Assembly (NCBI GenBank): GCA_002296655.1 | Contig: DBIN01000028.1 | Span: forward strand, 50,796 to 114,795 | Length of the DNA stretch: 64,000 nucleotides | Reading direction: 5' to 3' | Source of the DNA: Acinetobacter sp. UBA801 | Lineage (GTDB): Bacteria; Pseudomonadota; Gammaproteobacteria; Pseudomonadales; Moraxellaceae | Shown here: one piece after another, positions 36,975 to 47,894 of the stretch | Layout of the letters: every line of letters starts with the position of its first letter | How positions within the stretch are numbered: position 1 is the first letter of the stretch | The notes under the pieces: model-generated | Seen by the model: the letters and a program-made list of their open reading frames with translations, nothing else | The model's database searches: none | What the model was told of the DNA's origin: nothing | Position numbers and translations under genes: made by a program

Positions 36975-38792
36975 TTAGCGTTCGACTTTAAGTACGGCCA
37001 AGAAAGCTTCTTGCGGGATTTCAACACTTCCCACTTGCTTCATACGTTTCTTACCTTCTTTTTGCTTGGAAAGTAGTTTCTTCTTACGAGAAACGTCACC
37101 GCCATAGCACTTCGCAAGTACGTTTTTACGCATCGCTTTTACAGTTGAACGCGCAATAATTTGCGCACCAATGGCAGCCTGAATAGCTACATCAAACATT
37201 TGACGCGGTATCAAGTCTTTCATTTTTTCAACTAAGGCAATACCACGGTGACGTGCATCTTGACGGTGACAAATCATCGCCAAGGCATCGACTTTTTCAC
37301 CGTTAATTAGTACATCTACTTTAACCAAAGATGAACTTTCAAAACGAACAAAGTTATAATCTAAAGATGCAAAACCACGTGAACATGACTTCAATTTGTC
37401 AAAGAAGTCCATCACGACTTCTGCCATTGGAATTTCAAAAGTAATAGACACTTGGTTGCCCAAGAATTTCATGTCTTTTTGCACACCACGACGCTCAATA
37501 CACAAGGTCATGACGTTACCCAAGTATTCTTGTGGCACTAAAATATGACATTCGGCAATCGGTTCACGTAAATCTTCAACTGTTGAACCATCAGGCATTT
37601 TTGATGGGCTGTCGATATAAACCGTTTCGCCATTTTTCATTACCGCTTCATAAATTACAGTCGGTGCAGATGAAATCAGGTCTAAGTCGTACTCACGCTC
37701 TAAACGCTCTTGTACGATTTCCATGTGTAGCATACCCAAGAAACCACAACGGAAACCAAAGCCTAAAGCATCTGAACTTTCAGGTTCAAAGAACAAAGCT
37801 GAGTCGTTAATTTGTAGTTTGTGCAATGCTTCACGGAACGGTTCAAAGTCGCTAGCATCAATTGGGAATAAACCCGCATAAACCTGCGGCTTAACTTTTT
37901 TAAAGCCTGGTAAGGTTTCTACTTCTGGTGTCGTTGCAAGTGTGATGGTATCACCGACTGGTGCACCAAAAATGTCTTTAATACCGGCAATGACAAAGCC
38001 TACTTCGCCTGCTTCTAAAATACCTGTTTCGGTATGTTTTGGATTAAAAATACCCACTGAGGTAATAATGTGCGTTTGACCTGTCGATTTCATCAACATT
38101 TTATCGCCTTTACGCACACGACCATGCTTGATACGCACCAAAGACACAACGCCTAGATAGTTATCAAACCAAGAATCAATAATTAAGGCTTGCAAGGGCG
38201 CATCGCGGTCACCTTGTGGTGCAGGAATGACATTCACCAAGGTTTCTAATACATTGTCGATACCTAAACCTGTTTTAGCCGAACAGGTGGGTGCATCTTG
38301 CGCTTCGATACCAATAATTTCTTCAATTTCATGAATCACGCGCTCAGGTTCTGCCTGCGGTAAATCAATTTTATTCAGTACAGGTAAAACTTCTAAGCCT
38401 TGCTCGATTGCGGTATAGCAGTTTGCAACAGATTGCGCTTCCACCCCTTGTGCCGCATCAACCACCAATAACGCACCTTCACAAGCTGCCAAAGAACGTG
38501 AGACTTCATAGGAAAAGTCAACGTGTCCTGGGGTGTCAATGAAGTTTAATTGGTATTCCTGACCATTTGGATGGGTGTAGTACAAAGTCACCGAGGTGGC
38601 TTTAATGGTAATCCCACGCTCACGCTCAAGCTCCATAGAATCCAACACCTGAGCTTGCATCTCACGATCTTGTAAACCACCACAGGTTTGAATGAAACGA
38701 TCTGCTAGAGTCGATTTACCATGGTCAATATGGGCAATGATCGAAAAGTTACGGATGTTTTTAATATCAACAGTTTTTTTAGCTTGCGCCAT
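36975..38792 (-). CDS. lepA: Elongation factor 4 (LepA)
   Basis: LepA is a translational GTPase related to EF-G that acts on stalled or initiating ribosomes. The 605-residue product has G1 [10 protein letters not shown]3 DTPGHVDF, G4 NKIDLP, EF-G-like domains, and the LepA-specific C-terminal domain ([30 protein letters not shown]). Length is typical (about 600). It is the promoter-proximal gene of a minus-strand cluster that continues through lepB, DUF4845, rnc, era, the small lipoprotein, recO, pdxJ and miaE. Confidence 0.97.
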   Translation of the reverse strand: MAQAKKTVDIKNIRNFSIIAHIDHGKSTLADRFIQTCGGLQDREMQAQVLDSMELERERGITIKATSVTLYYTHPNGQEYQLNFIDTPGHVDFSYEVSRSLAACEGALLVVDAAQGVEAQSVANCYTAIEQGLEVLPVLNKIDLPQAEPERVIHEIEEIIGIEAQDAPTCSAKTGLGIDNVLETLVNVIPAPQGDRDAPLQALIIDSWFDNYLGVVSLVRIKHGRVRKGDKMLMKSTGQTHIITSVGIFNPKHTETGILEAGEVGFVIAGIKDIFGAPVGDTITLATTPEVETLPGFKKVKPQVYAGLFPIDASDFEPFREALHKLQINDSALFFEPESSDALGFGFRCGFLGMLHMEIVQERLEREYDLDLISSAPTVIYEAVMKNGETVYIDSPSKMPDGSTVEDLREPIAECHILVPQEYLGNVMTLCIERRGVQKDMKFLGNQVSITFEIPMAEVVMDFFDKLKSCSRGFASLDYNFVRFESSSLVKVDVLINGEKVDALAMICHRQDARHRGIALVEKMKDLIPRQMFDVAIQAAIGAQIIARSTVKAMRKNVLAKCYGGDVSRKKKLLSKQKEGKKRMKQVGSVEIPQEAFLAVLKVER

Positions 38793-39103
38793 GGGTTACC
38801 TTGAAAAATAACACGCTCTGCACCTCAAAATTCATGCAGAGCAAAAGCCGAATAGAAATTGCGATGGATTATAGCAGATGGATTTTTCAATGTATCCATA
38901 ATAATGACTTCCTTTTGCAGCCGCTCGTGTTTTTCTTTTTATTCGAGAGTTTCAGTTTTTTATACAGAAATGTATGTCGTAATTAAAGTGAGCACTAAAA
39001 GCCACATCATATTGTTTAAAACAGCAAACACCTGATTGACAACATCTACAGCATCAACAAGCAGCAACTTTTAATGACGCTGTATTGGGTGCTTCAACTC
39101 ATC
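38793..39103. other. Intergenic region upstream of lepA
   Basis: About 310 bases lie between lepA and the downstream end of the next minus-strand gene. It presumably holds the lepA promoter. I see no credible ORF, repeat, tRNA or strong terminator here. Confidence 0.5.
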
Positions 39104-39553
39104 TTAAGAATCATACTCACTAAAATCCAACGGATTCACATCAGCAGCAAGGGGTTGATAGGCTTGCGTAAATGTCGGTGACATTCGTTTAGGACGACCT
39201 GTCTTAATTTCCACGCAGGCCCATTGTGTATTGCCCATAAACAGCAGGCTTTTATCTTGAGGGCGATAAAATGCATATTGACGAAAAGAATATAAAGCAT
39301 TCAAATCGCTTAACCATGTACGCAAAATCAGCTCCTCACCTTCGAGTGCCGCTTTACGGTATTGCACATGATGCTCCACCGCCACCATCGCATGTTTCAG
39401 TTTTAAGTATTCCTCAACACCTAAACCTAATGTTTCAATATGTGCCGATGCAACATCCTGCATCCACTGTACATACACCACATTATTGACATGCCCTAAA
39501 ATATCAATATGTTCTGGCTGAACGGTGATTTTTAAATCAAATATGCTGCTCAT
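39104..39553 (-). CDS. Acyl-CoA thioesterase, hotdog fold (YbgC/FcbC-like)
   Basis: This 149-residue hotdog-fold thioesterase has the 4HBT-type motif HIDILGHVNNVVYVQWMQDVA near the N-terminus; the acidic residue before the glycine (IDILGHVNN) is the candidate active site. ALYSFRQYAFYRPQDKSLLFMGNTQWACVEIKTGRPKRMS forms the later strands. Such enzymes hydrolyse short- or medium-chain acyl-CoA. There is no tol-pal cluster nearby, so it is a paralogue rather than the tol-linked YbgC. AAGGA precedes the ATG. Confidence 0.82.
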   Translation of the reverse strand: MSSIFDLKITVQPEHIDILGHVNNVVYVQWMQDVASAHIETLGLGVEEYLKLKHAMVAVEHHVQYRKAALEGEELILRTWLSDLNALYSFRQYAFYRPQDKSLLFMGNTQWACVEIKTGRPKRMSPTFTQAYQPLAADVNPLDFSEYDS

Positions 39554-39611
39554 GTCATCCTTTTAACTAAAACGGCCATGTCGGTCTAGTCTAACAAAAA
39601 TACCGATTTAC

Positions 39612-39644
39612 ATAAAAAAGTCGCCCCAATTTAAGAGCGACTTT
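39612..39644 (-). terminator. Terminator after the DegP-like gene
   Basis: On the minus strand AAAGTCGC-(12 nt)-GCGACTTT is followed by T residues, about 77 bases beyond the protease stop codon. Confidence 0.75.
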
Positions 39645-39720
39645 CTTAAAATAAGTGACTATCTAAAGTTTAGCAATATTCTAAATTTTAGATAGATTCA
39701 CTATTATATGCTGCATCAAC

Positions 39721-41103
39721 TTATTGAATACGCATACCAATAATCGCACGTTGTCCTTGACGGATAATCACCACACGCGCAATTGTACCTTGTTTCAAGG
39801 TAGATACTGTTTCAACAAATTGGTTGGCATTTTGGATGGTGGTGTTATTCAGTTGCACAATCACATCGCCTGGCATAATACGTGCCTGAGCAGCCGAACC
39901 ACCACGACGCACTTCCTGAATCAATACACCGCCTTTAATATCTAATTGGCGTTGTTCTGCCACGCTTAAATCGCGAATCGACACCCCTAAAACAGGGCCT
40001 TTGGCTGCTGTGTCAGGGTTGTTTTTGGCAGGTGTGTCATCAGGAGCTGTGCTCACTGTAGCGGTAATATTACGGCGTTTATCATCACGTAATACTTCAA
40101 GCTGAATACTTTGATTTGGCACTGAGCGGTTTAAATAGTTCAACAATTCAGACGTTCTGGAAATAGGTGTGCCGTTGTATTTAAGAATCACATCCCCTGC
40201 ACGTAAACCTGCACGTGCAGCAGGTGAGTTTGGTGCAACTTGAGTAATTAAAGAGCCTTCAGGTTTACTGAGTTTATAAGATTCTGCCAAATTGCGGTCA
40301 ATATCTTGCAAACTTACCCCTAAATAAGAGCGAGTCACTTTACCATTACGCTTTAATTGATCGGCAACATCCATTGCTACATCAATTGGAATAGAGAATG
40401 ACAAGCCCATATAGCCACCCGTACCACTAAAAATACGGGAGTTCACGCCCACAACTTCACCACGCTGATTGAACAATGGCCCACCTGAGTTACCTGGGTT
40501 TAAAGCTACATCGGTCTGAATAAAGGGTACTGAGGTTTCACCCATCATATTCCGCATTTTGGCACTGACAATCCCTGCCGATGCAGAATAGTCAAATCCA
40601 AATGGAGACCCAATTGCAAGTACAGGCTCACCCACACGCAATTGATCGACATTGCCTGTACGCAACTCTGGGAAACTCGCACCTTGCACTTTTAATAAAG
40701 CGACATCGGTACGTTCATCACTACCCACAACAGTTGCATCTAACTCACGGCGGTCATTCAGTACAATTGTGACTTTTGAAGCATCTTCAACCACGTGGTG
40801 GTTCGTTAAAAGGTATCCATCTTTACTAATAAAAAAGGCACTGCCATAACCTGTTTTTTCTTGTGGCAATTGTTGTTGTGGAATAATCACTTGATTGCCA
40901 AAAAAACGGCGTAAAATTTCTGGAACTTGTTGTTGTAAGAGTTCTTCCTGACTCATTTTTTTGACAACATTGACACTCACGACAGCAGGACTCACCTGCT
41001 CAACCAAATTAGAAAAGTCTACTGGTGGTGCTGCTTGAGTCTGCACAGTTGCCATAGTAAAAACAGCCGCATATAAACCTTTTTTAAAGTTGCGATTTTT
41101 CAT
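39721..41103 (-). CDS. degP: Periplasmic serine protease DegP/DegQ/MucD-like
   Basis: This HtrA-family protease/chaperone handles misfolded envelope proteins. It has a signal peptide (MKNRNFKKGLYAAVFTMATVQTQAA), a trypsin-like domain with the triad His in LLTNHHVVEDASKV, Asp in SDERTDVALLKV and Ser in LNPGNSGGPLFN, and two PDZ domains (about residues 260-350 and 365-455). Domain layout matches DegP/DegQ/MucD. The ATG at 41103 is preferred over 41112 because GAGTG is 10 bases upstream and the signal peptide then starts with MKNR. It is divergent from nadB. Confidence 0.93.
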   Translation of the reverse strand: MKNRNFKKGLYAAVFTMATVQTQAAPPVDFSNLVEQVSPAVVSVNVVKKMSQEELLQQQVPEILRRFFGNQVIIPQQQLPQEKTGYGSAFFISKDGYLLTNHHVVEDASKVTIVLNDRRELDATVVGSDERTDVALLKVQGASFPELRTGNVDQLRVGEPVLAIGSPFGFDYSASAGIVSAKMRNMMGETSVPFIQTDVALNPGNSGGPLFNQRGEVVGVNSRIFSGTGGYMGLSFSIPIDVAMDVADQLKRNGKVTRSYLGVSLQDIDRNLAESYKLSKPEGSLITQVAPNSPAARAGLRAGDVILKYNGTPISRTSELLNYLNRSVPNQSIQLEVLRDDKRRNITATVSTAPDDTPAKNNPDTAAKGPVLGVSIRDLSVAEQRQLDIKGGVLIQEVRRGGSAAQARIMPGDVIVQLNNTTIQNANQFVETVSTLKQGTIARVVIIRQGQRAIIGMRIQ

Positions 41104-41436
41104 AAATAGCATTCACTCAATAATAATTATGACTTTGGACTCACCTTATTTAGCACAAAATAATAGACTTTTGCGTAATAAAATGTTGAATCTTTTTCAA
41201 TTACAGTTTGGCAGGCACTGTGAGAGGATAACTGAGATCGCATCAGGTATTTACCTCATCAAAAAATTGCGCACCAAAGTGTTATAAATGAAATGCGTTG
41301 AATCAAATCCAAATAAAAGCGGGATATTCCATAAAAGTTGCTGGTTTATTCTTTTTTTTCATTATTCAAATCCACTTCGCACTTGCCTTTTTCTGCAAAA
41401 AGGGGTGTCATTATCCAACTTTTTTCAAATTAGCTG
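41104..41436. other. Divergent promoter region between degP and nadB
   Basis: About 330 bases of AT-rich sequence must contain promoters for both divergent genes. I see no credible ORF, no strong operator palindrome and no RNA gene in it. Confidence 0.5.
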
Positions 41437-43071
41437 ATGGACATGTCTAATTTAAACACAACACATCAATTTGATGTGATTATTGTGGGAAGTGGTGGTG
41501 CAGGTTTGAGTTTAGCGCTCTCATTACCCCAGCATTTCAAAATCGCCGTTTTGGCAAAATCTACCCTCACTGAAGCCAGCACCTTTTATGCGCAAGGTGG
41601 TGTTGCTGCAGTCCTTGATGAAACCGACTCGATCGAACAACATATAGATGACACCATGATTGCAGGTGCGCATTTATGTGAAATAAGTGCCGTCAAACAA
41701 ACGGTGGAAGGCGGCAAACCTTCGGTAGATTTTCTGCTCAAACATGGCGTGCAGTTTACCTTAGACGAACAAGAGCAATTGCATTTAACCCGTGAAGGCG
41801 GCCATTCTCAGCGCCGTATTATTCACGCTGCCGATGCTACAGGCCGTGCAATTTCCACGACTTTGGTGCAACGTGCTCAAGAACAGCAAAACATCACTAT
41901 ATTTGAAAACTATATCGCCATTGACCTGATTACCTCACAAAAGCTTGGTTTAAACGAAGCTAATCGTTCATTAGGCTTATATGCACTAGATGAAAGTACT
42001 CAAAAAGTACATACCTTCCTTGCTCCATTTACCGCTCTTGCCTGCGGCGGTGCAATGAAAGCCTACCTTTACACTTCAAACCCAGACATTGCGACGGGCG
42101 ATGGTATGGCCATGGCTTTCCGTGCGGGTTGCCGTGTAGCCAATATGGAATTTAACCAATTCCATCCAACCTGTTTGTATCATCCTCAGGCGCGTTCTTT
42201 TTTAATTACTGAAGCCATGCGTGGTGAAGGTGCATATTTACGTTTACCTGATGGCGAACGATTTATGCTGCGTTTTGATGAACGAGCAGAACTCGCTCCG
42301 CGTGATATTGTGGCACGTGCAATTGACTATGAAATCAAGCGTTTGGGTATTCGTCATGTATGGCTAGATATTACCCACAAGCCTGCAGAATTTGTCAAGG
42401 AACACTTCCCTACACTGTATGCACGTTTGCTGGAATTGGGCATTGATATCACCACCGATATGATTCCTGTTGTACCTGCTGCCCACTACACGTGTGGTGG
42501 TGTGATGGTGGATGAACATAGCCAAACCGATATTTCTGGTTTATACGCGATTGGTGAAACGTCTTATACAGGTTTGCATGGCGCTAACCGCATGGCAAGT
42601 AACTCTCTTTTAGAATGTTTTGTATATGGAATGGCAGCGGCCAAACATATTGAAGCACATCACACTACAGATTATTGCTCACCTGAAGTTCCTGCTTGGG
42701 ATGATTCTCAAGTCACGAACCCTGATGAAGATGTGGTGATTTTACAAAACTGGGATGAGCTACGTGCAACCATGTGGAACTATGTCGGCATTGTACGCAC
42801 CACCAAGCGTTTAGAGCGTGCCTTGCACCGTATTGAAATGTTAAAACGTGAAATCACCGAGTATTATCAGGACTATCAAGTCAGTAAAAACTTGATTGAG
42901 CTGCGTAATTTGGTTCTGGTTTCTGAAATGATTGTGCGCTGTGCCATGCAACGGAAAGAATCACGTGGTTTACACTTCACGCTCGATTATCCTGAGCTTG
43001 CGCCTGAATTGCGTAAAACTGTGCTCATTCCACCAAATTTCCAAGTGGAAACTCCATTGGTGAATGAATAA
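41437..43071 (+). CDS. nadB: L-aspartate oxidase
   Basis: NadB is a flavoenzyme that oxidises aspartate to iminoaspartate, the first step of de novo NAD synthesis, working with NadA. The 544-residue product shows the FAD dinucleotide-binding motif [17 protein letters not shown], then [56 protein letters not shown] and [23 protein letters not shown]. These separate it from succinate dehydrogenase flavoproteins. A start at the internal ATG (41443) is also possible. nadA is not in this window. Confidence 0.95.
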   Translation: MDMSNLNTTHQFDVIIVGSGGAGLSLALSLPQHFKIAVLAKSTLTEASTFYAQGGVAAVLDETDSIEQHIDDTMIAGAHLCEISAVKQTVEGGKPSVDFLLKHGVQFTLDEQEQLHLTREGGHSQRRIIHAADATGRAISTTLVQRAQEQQNITIFENYIAIDLITSQKLGLNEANRSLGLYALDESTQKVHTFLAPFTALACGGAMKAYLYTSNPDIATGDGMAMAFRAGCRVANMEFNQFHPTCLYHPQARSFLITEAMRGEGAYLRLPDGERFMLRFDERAELAPRDIVARAIDYEIKRLGIRHVWLDITHKPAEFVKEHFPTLYARLLELGIDITTDMIPVVPAAHYTCGGVMVDEHSQTDISGLYAIGETSYTGLHGANRMASNSLLECFVYGMAAAKHIEAHHTTDYCSPEVPAWDDSQVTNPDEDVVILQNWDELRATMWNYVGIVRTTKRLERALHRIEMLKREITEYYQDYQVSKNLIELRNLVLVSEMIVRCAMQRKESRGLHFTLDYPELAPELRKTVLIPPNFQVETPLVNE

Positions 43072-43361
43072 GGTAGGTTAAATAACGGTGATTGAAAGTT
43101 TCATATTTTCATTCATCGTTATTAATTTCATTTTACTTATTTTTTTGCCCCTCATTTCTACAAAAGTTTTACGAACATTCCCCTGCTCTTTTATAAAATA
43201 CTATCTCTTTAATCGTTTTGCACTGTGAAAAAACTGGCTCTCTTAGGCTATTTTTCTATTCAATTGCATGCATGAAAACGATCAATGACCGCAAGGATTA
43301 AAGATCAACCACATTTACTTAGACTATTTAACCATTAACTTTAAGCCAAATGCTGATCTTA

Positions 43362-43775
43362 TTATTTTCCTACTTGTGGAATCGAGTAGGTCCCTGTTAC
43401 ATGCGCCACGGCATCATCTACACCTTCGGAATATACCCAAACCTCACCGACGACGAGGTTTTTCCCTACTTTCATTAAGCGACATTCACCACGTAAATTG
43501 CGTCCTGCTGCAGGTTTGCGTAAAAAATTGATGTTTAAGTTACTGGTCACTGCCAAAGCCACCAAACCCAATTCACCTAAAATGGCGATATATAGTGCAT
43601 AGTCTGCAACGGTCATCATAGTCGGCCCCGATACCGTACCACCTGGACGTAAATCACGTTCATCAATGTGATAATTTACCAATACCCCACGTGGCGTGAT
43701 GGACACAATTTCACATTTTTCCAAACTTTGCGGAAACTCTACTTTTAAAAATTCAATAATTTCGTCTTTGGTCAT
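43362..43775 (-). CDS. PaaI-family hotdog thioesterase
   Basis: This 137-residue hotdog-fold protein of the PaaI type probably hydrolyses acyl- or aryl-CoA thioesters. The core helix motif LRPGGTVSGPTMMTVADYALYIAILG contains the conserved G-G-x-x-x-G-x-x-M-x-x-x-A-D pattern. The strand TSNLNINFLRKPAAGRNLRGECRLMKVGKNLVVGEVWV is typical. It is unrelated in detail to the YbgC-like gene at 39 kb. Substrate is unknown. No operon partner is evident; tmk lies 140 bases upstream of its neighbour's end. Confidence 0.82.
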   Translation of the reverse strand: MTKDEIIEFLKVEFPQSLEKCEIVSITPRGVLVNYHIDERDLRPGGTVSGPTMMTVADYALYIAILGELGLVALAVTSNLNINFLRKPAAGRNLRGECRLMKVGKNLVVGEVWVYSEGVDDAVAHVTGTYSIPQVGK

Positions 43776-43915
43776 ATTTAATATTCGCTATTGTTAAATA
43801 AAAAATCTTAAAACGTTTCCACTATAGAAGATTTTTCCATTCAATCAAATGTCTAACTACAACCCAATGGCTTGTTATGCCTTTTTGTATATGCCTTTGC
43901 GTTTTATGCCTTCGC

Positions 43916-44512
43916 TTACAAATAGTGCATCGCTTGTGCAAATACTTGATCTGGACTTTGTGTTGCATCTAAGCGCTTCACTCGCTCAGGATGTCGCTGC
44001 CACAAAGTTTGATAGCCACCTTTAACTTTCTCAAAGAAAGTTGCTTTCTCTTGCTCAAAACGATCAAGCGCTCCACGCGCACGTGCACGGGTCATACCCA
44101 GTTCAATCGGTGCATCGAGCCAAAAAGTTAAGTCAGGCATACGTGCGACAAAGTTATTATTTAAAGTCAGCAACTTGCTTTCACTTAAACCACGTCCAGC
44201 ACATTGATAAGCAAAACTGGCATCGCTAAAACGGTCACATAGCACGGTTTTTCCTGCAGCCAGTGCAGGTAAAATCACCTGATCTAAATGCTGAGCGCGC
44301 GCTGCATACATCAACAATAACTCAGTGTCTGAACACATTTTTTCCTCATGGTTTACGCTAAGCAACAAAGCACGAATTTGCTCTGCCATAGGGGTTCCAC
44401 CTGGCTCACGAGTTAAAACCACCAACTGACCTTGTGCAGTAAAATAAGCGTGAATGCGGCGGATGAGTGTCGTTTTGCCTACCCCTTCGGTGCCCTCAAA
44501 ACTGATAAACAT
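43916..44512 (-). CDS. tmk: Thymidylate kinase
   Basis: Tmk phosphorylates dTMP to dTDP for DNA synthesis. The 198-residue product shows the P-loop FEGTEGVGKTTLIRRI, the DR(Y/F) motif VLTREPGGTPMAEQIR, CDRFSDASFAYQCAGRGL, and the lid region RARGALDRFEQEK. It begins 2 bases after mltG, the usual pabC-mltG-tmk arrangement. The holB gene that often follows tmk is absent here; the next minus-strand gene is the PaaI-like thioesterase. Confidence 0.97.
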   Translation of the reverse strand: MFISFEGTEGVGKTTLIRRIHAYFTAQGQLVVLTREPGGTPMAEQIRALLLSVNHEEKMCSDTELLLMYAARAQHLDQVILPALAAGKTVLCDRFSDASFAYQCAGRGLSESKLLTLNNNFVARMPDLTFWLDAPIELGMTRARARGALDRFEQEKATFFEKVKGGYQTLWQRHPERVKRLDATQSPDQVFAQAMHYL

Positions 44513-44514
44513 GC

Positions 44515-45585
44515 TTATTCCCCTGATTTTTTCATGCGTAGTACGTTTAAATATTCCTGCACGGCACGGTTATGATCTTGCAAATTGGTGCTAAATTTAT
44601 GCCCACCGTTACCTGTCGCCACAAAATAAATGTTGTCAGATTGGTCTGGATGCATAGCCGCTTGAATGGCTTTTTGACCCGGCAAAGCAATTGGCGTTGG
44701 GGGTAGGCCACTCATGGTATAAGTATTATATGGTGTTGGTGTGCGTAAATCCTGACGGGTGATATTGCCCTGATATTTATCGCCCATTCCATAAATAACA
44801 GTTGGATCGGTTTGTAAACGCATGCCCAGTTTTAAACGGCGTACAAATACCCCAGACACTTGCTGCAACTCAGCATCGACATTGGTTTCTTTTTCAATAA
44901 TTGAGGCCATAATCAAGGCTTCATATTTATTTTTATAAGGTAAATCTGCTGCTCGATTATTCCAAGCATCATCTAATGCTTTCATTTGACGCTGATATAA
45001 ATCGGTTAAAATTTTACGATCAGTTTCACCTTTGGCAAAGAAATAAGTATTCGGTGCAAACAAACCTTCGGGATGTGCAAAAGGAATATTTAAAGCTTTT
45101 AGCATTTGATCATACGGCAAATGCGACACTTCTTTGGTGACTAGCTCATCTTTCTTTAACGCATCAATCAATTGTTTAAAAGTCGTACCTTCGATCACCA
45201 AAATTCGGTTCATTTGTGCATTTTCAGCATTAGCGATCATTTCCATAACCTGTCGTACACTCATCCCCTGACGCACTTCATATACACCTTTCTTCATGCT
45301 GTCATGGATCATCACCCGTTGGTACAACTTTAAAACAATTGGAAAGTTCACATGATCATCTTCAGCCAAACGATCAATAAAGCGTGAATACGTGTCGCCT
45401 TCATTAATCGCCAATAATTGTTTTTGACCTTCAACAGGATAATCTCTAAACAGACTTGACCATAAAATCACGCCAAGCACCAGTAATAGCCCCAGTATAA
45501 AAATGATGCCACCTTTCAAGGCACGCATAGACTGTACTGTATTAATTTTCTTTTTAGATTTTGATGGGCGTTTAGGTTTAGACAT
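44515..45585 (-). CDS. mltG: Endolytic murein transglycosylase MltG
   Basis: MltG is an inner-membrane lytic transglycosylase thought to release nascent glycan strands and set their length. The 356-residue product has an N-terminal membrane helix (GGIIFILGLLLVLGVILWSSLF, residues about 25-46), a LysM-like domain (AINEGDTYSRFIDRLAED) and the YceG catalytic domain with EALIMASIIEKETN (catalytic glutamate) and RLQTDPTVIYGMGDKYQGNITRQDL. Its start overlaps the pabC stop by 8 bases, and tmk follows after 2 bases. Confidence 0.96.
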   Translation of the reverse strand: MSKPKRPSKSKKKINTVQSMRALKGGIIFILGLLLVLGVILWSSLFRDYPVEGQKQLLAINEGDTYSRFIDRLAEDDHVNFPIVLKLYQRVMIHDSMKKGVYEVRQGMSVRQVMEMIANAENAQMNRILVIEGTTFKQLIDALKKDELVTKEVSHLPYDQMLKALNIPFAHPEGLFAPNTYFFAKGETDRKILTDLYQRQMKALDDAWNNRAADLPYKNKYEALIMASIIEKETNVDAELQQVSGVFVRRLKLGMRLQTDPTVIYGMGDKYQGNITRQDLRTPTPYNTYTMSGLPPTPIALPGQKAIQAAMHPDQSDNIYFVATGNGGHKFSTNLQDHNRAVQEYLNVLRMKKSGE

Positions 45586-46411
45586 AAGAATGTATCTGAT
45601 TCAGTTGAAGTTGCTTAAATAATTGAATACACGGTTGCACATCCAAAAGCTGTGACTGTAAATGGCTGGCAATTTTCATTGGACTAAGCGCATTGCAAAA
45701 AAATAAACTTTGAATGTCCGCAATTTCTGCAGCATCTATATCACGTTGTTCACACGCAATATTGTGCTGTTGCATCCGCGACAAAATTTCTGCCCGCATC
45801 ACGCCGTGCACGCCATTATAACCAAGTTGCGGGGTAATCCATGTATTGTTTATAAGAATGAAACAATTACTACTCACTCCTTCAACCACACGCCCCTGCA
45901 CATCGGTCACCAAAGCCTCAAGCCACCCCGCTTGATCTGCCTCTTGCTTTAATAAAACCTGTTCGAGACGGTTCAAACTTTTCACACCAACCAACTGCGG
46001 CATCGTCAAGCCAATGGTCTGTTCTAAGACACCGCTTTGAATGATTTCGTAGTGGTATTCTGCCCCCAAAGTTTCTTGCGCTTGAGGATAAAAGAATACC
46101 CATACATCGGCAGGATGTTCAGGCAAGCTATAGCCACGTTGCCCCTCACCACGACTCAGCACAAGCTTTAATGTACCATTCAACTTGCCATGTTTTTGTT
46201 TTAAATCGGCCAGTGTTTTATTAATAAATTCAAGATTTGCCGTTAAATGCATATTTTGTTTTGCATGCTCTAAACGCGCTAAATGGCGATGCCACAACTC
46301 AACTTGATTGTTGCGAATACGCGCAGTGCTAAAGCATCCATCACCATAATGAAAAGCACGATCTAACACCTGAATCTGCTCGGTAGGCTTGGCATTTTTA
46401 TAACACTGCAT
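45578..46411 (-). CDS. pabC: Aminodeoxychorismate lyase
   Basis: PabC is a PLP fold-type IV enzyme that converts 4-amino-4-deoxychorismate to p-aminobenzoate and pyruvate for folate synthesis. The 277-residue product shows DRAFHYGDGCFSTARI, the PLP lysine region MPQLVGVKSLNRLEQVLLKQEADQAG, VVEGVSSNCFILINNTWITPQL and GVMRAEIL. These fit PabC rather than branched-chain aminotransferase. The coding frame overlaps mltG by 8 bases. Confidence 0.94.
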   Translation of the reverse strand: MQCYKNAKPTEQIQVLDRAFHYGDGCFSTARIRNNQVELWHRHLARLEHAKQNMHLTANLEFINKTLADLKQKHGKLNGTLKLVLSRGEGQRGYSLPEHPADVWVFFYPQAQETLGAEYHYEIIQSGVLEQTIGLTMPQLVGVKSLNRLEQVLLKQEADQAGWLEALVTDVQGRVVEGVSSNCFILINNTWITPQLGYNGVHGVMRAEILSRMQQHNIACEQRDIDAAEIADIQSLFFCNALSPMKIASHLQSQLLDVQPCIQLFKQLQLNQIHSYV

Positions 46412-46582
46412 AGAAGAAGTACTCGTTATTTATCTCTAAGTATAGAAATCAAAGAAGAAATTTATATTTATCATTTACTGATATTCACCGCATTTTAAAT
46501 TATTTTTTAAGAAAATGAACTGACTATATGCTTGCCTCATTCAACTCAGCACACAACAAAGCATAAACCAATGAGGTCAATT

Positions 46583-47593
46583 ATGAGCTTTTCAAAATTT
46601 AAAATTGGGGTACTGGCTGCCATACTTTCTAGCACAGCACTGGGTGTATCTGCAAAAGACTTTCTCAATGTTTCTTATGACCCTACCCGTGAATTATACG
46701 AAGATGTCAATCAACACTTTGGCAACTACTGGAAAAAACGCACTGGACAAACTATTAATTTCAAGCAATCACACGGTGGCTCGGGTAAACAGGCACGTGC
46801 GGTTATTGATGGCTTAAATGCCGATGTAGTGACCCTTGCTTTAGCCGCGGATATAGATGTTATTGCAGAAAAAGCCAAACTATTACCTGCTGACTGGCAA
46901 AAAAAGTTACCGAATAACTCAACCCCATACACATCAACCATCGTATTCTTAGTCCGCCAAGGTAACCCTAAAAATATTAAGGATTGGGGCGATTTAGTTA
47001 AACCGAATGTTGCAATCATCACACCAAATCCTAAAACCTCAGGGGGCGCACGCTGGAATTACTTAGCAGCATGGGCATGGGCTAAACATCAACCTGCTGG
47101 CAATGATGCCAAAGCCCAAGAATTTGTTCGTCAAATTTATAAACAAACCAAAGTATTGGATTCAGGTGCCCGTGGTGCAACCACCACTTTTGCAGAACGT
47201 GGCATTGGTGATGTTTTGTTGGCTTGGGAAAATGAAGCCTATTTAGCCGTGCGTGAACAACCAGGTAAATTTGAAATCATCACCCCTTCCTTATCCATCT
47301 TGGCTGAACCCCCAGTGGCGATTGTAGAGAAAAATGTGCTAAAAGATGGTAATCAACACTTAGCCAAAGCCTATTTAAACTATCTCTATTCGCCTGCGGG
47401 TCAAAATATTGCTGCAAAGCATTATTACCGACCACGTAATGCTAAGGTGTTGGCACAATATAAGTCGCAATTTAAACCATTAAAACTCGTGACCATTGAC
47501 CAAGAGTTTGGTGGATGGAGCAAAGTTCAGCAAAAACACTTTGAAAATGGTGGTATTTTCGATCAGATTGTCAAAGCCAATCAAACCAAGTAA
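46583..47593 (+). CDS. sbp: Sulfate-binding periplasmic protein
   Basis: This receptor feeds sulfate (or thiosulfate) to the CysTWA importer. The 336-residue precursor has a signal peptide ([17 protein letters not shown]...LGVSAKD) and the Sbp/CysP family motifs: [76 protein letters not shown] and [29 protein letters not shown]. The ATG at 46583 is preferred because GAGGT lies 4-5 bases upstream and directly precedes the signal peptide. It is separated from cysT by an alpha/beta hydrolase gene and a terminator. Confidence 0.94.
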   Translation: MSFSKFKIGVLAAILSSTALGVSAKDFLNVSYDPTRELYEDVNQHFGNYWKKRTGQTINFKQSHGGSGKQARAVIDGLNADVVTLALAADIDVIAEKAKLLPADWQKKLPNNSTPYTSTIVFLVRQGNPKNIKDWGDLVKPNVAIITPNPKTSGGARWNYLAAWAWAKHQPAGNDAKAQEFVRQIYKQTKVLDSGARGATTTFAERGIGDVLLAWENEAYLAVREQPGKFEIITPSLSILAEPPVAIVEKNVLKDGNQHLAKAYLNYLYSPAGQNIAAKHYYRPRNAKVLAQYKSQFKPLKLVTIDQEFGGWSKVQQKHFENGGIFDQIVKANQTK

Positions 47594-47627
47594 TGCTGAA
47601 AGGCAAATCATACTGAAAGGATAGTGA

Positions 47628-47660
47628 AAAACACCCACATTGGAAAATGCGGGTGTTTTC
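47628..47660 (+). terminator. Terminator after sbp
   Basis: AAAACACCCACATT / AATGCGGGTGTTTT forms a long stem with one A-C mismatch and a T-rich tail, about 35 bases after the sbp stop. Confidence 0.82.
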
Positions 47661-47894
47661 ATACAGCCTTATATCTTTTTCATTCATATAAAATTCATTT
47701 TTAATTATTTTTTTTGCATAAAAACTCTAGTTATCCTTGTTGCAGATTATTTAAAGCATGAATTTTACAGCATTATCTTACTGAATTTTGAATCCAGGCG
47801 GTCACATCCAATACTGGAACATGATGGATTCAATTGAAATTTAAGCGTTATTCAGATCATCATTTCAGGCTGAAATATGCGAAGGAGCATCGAC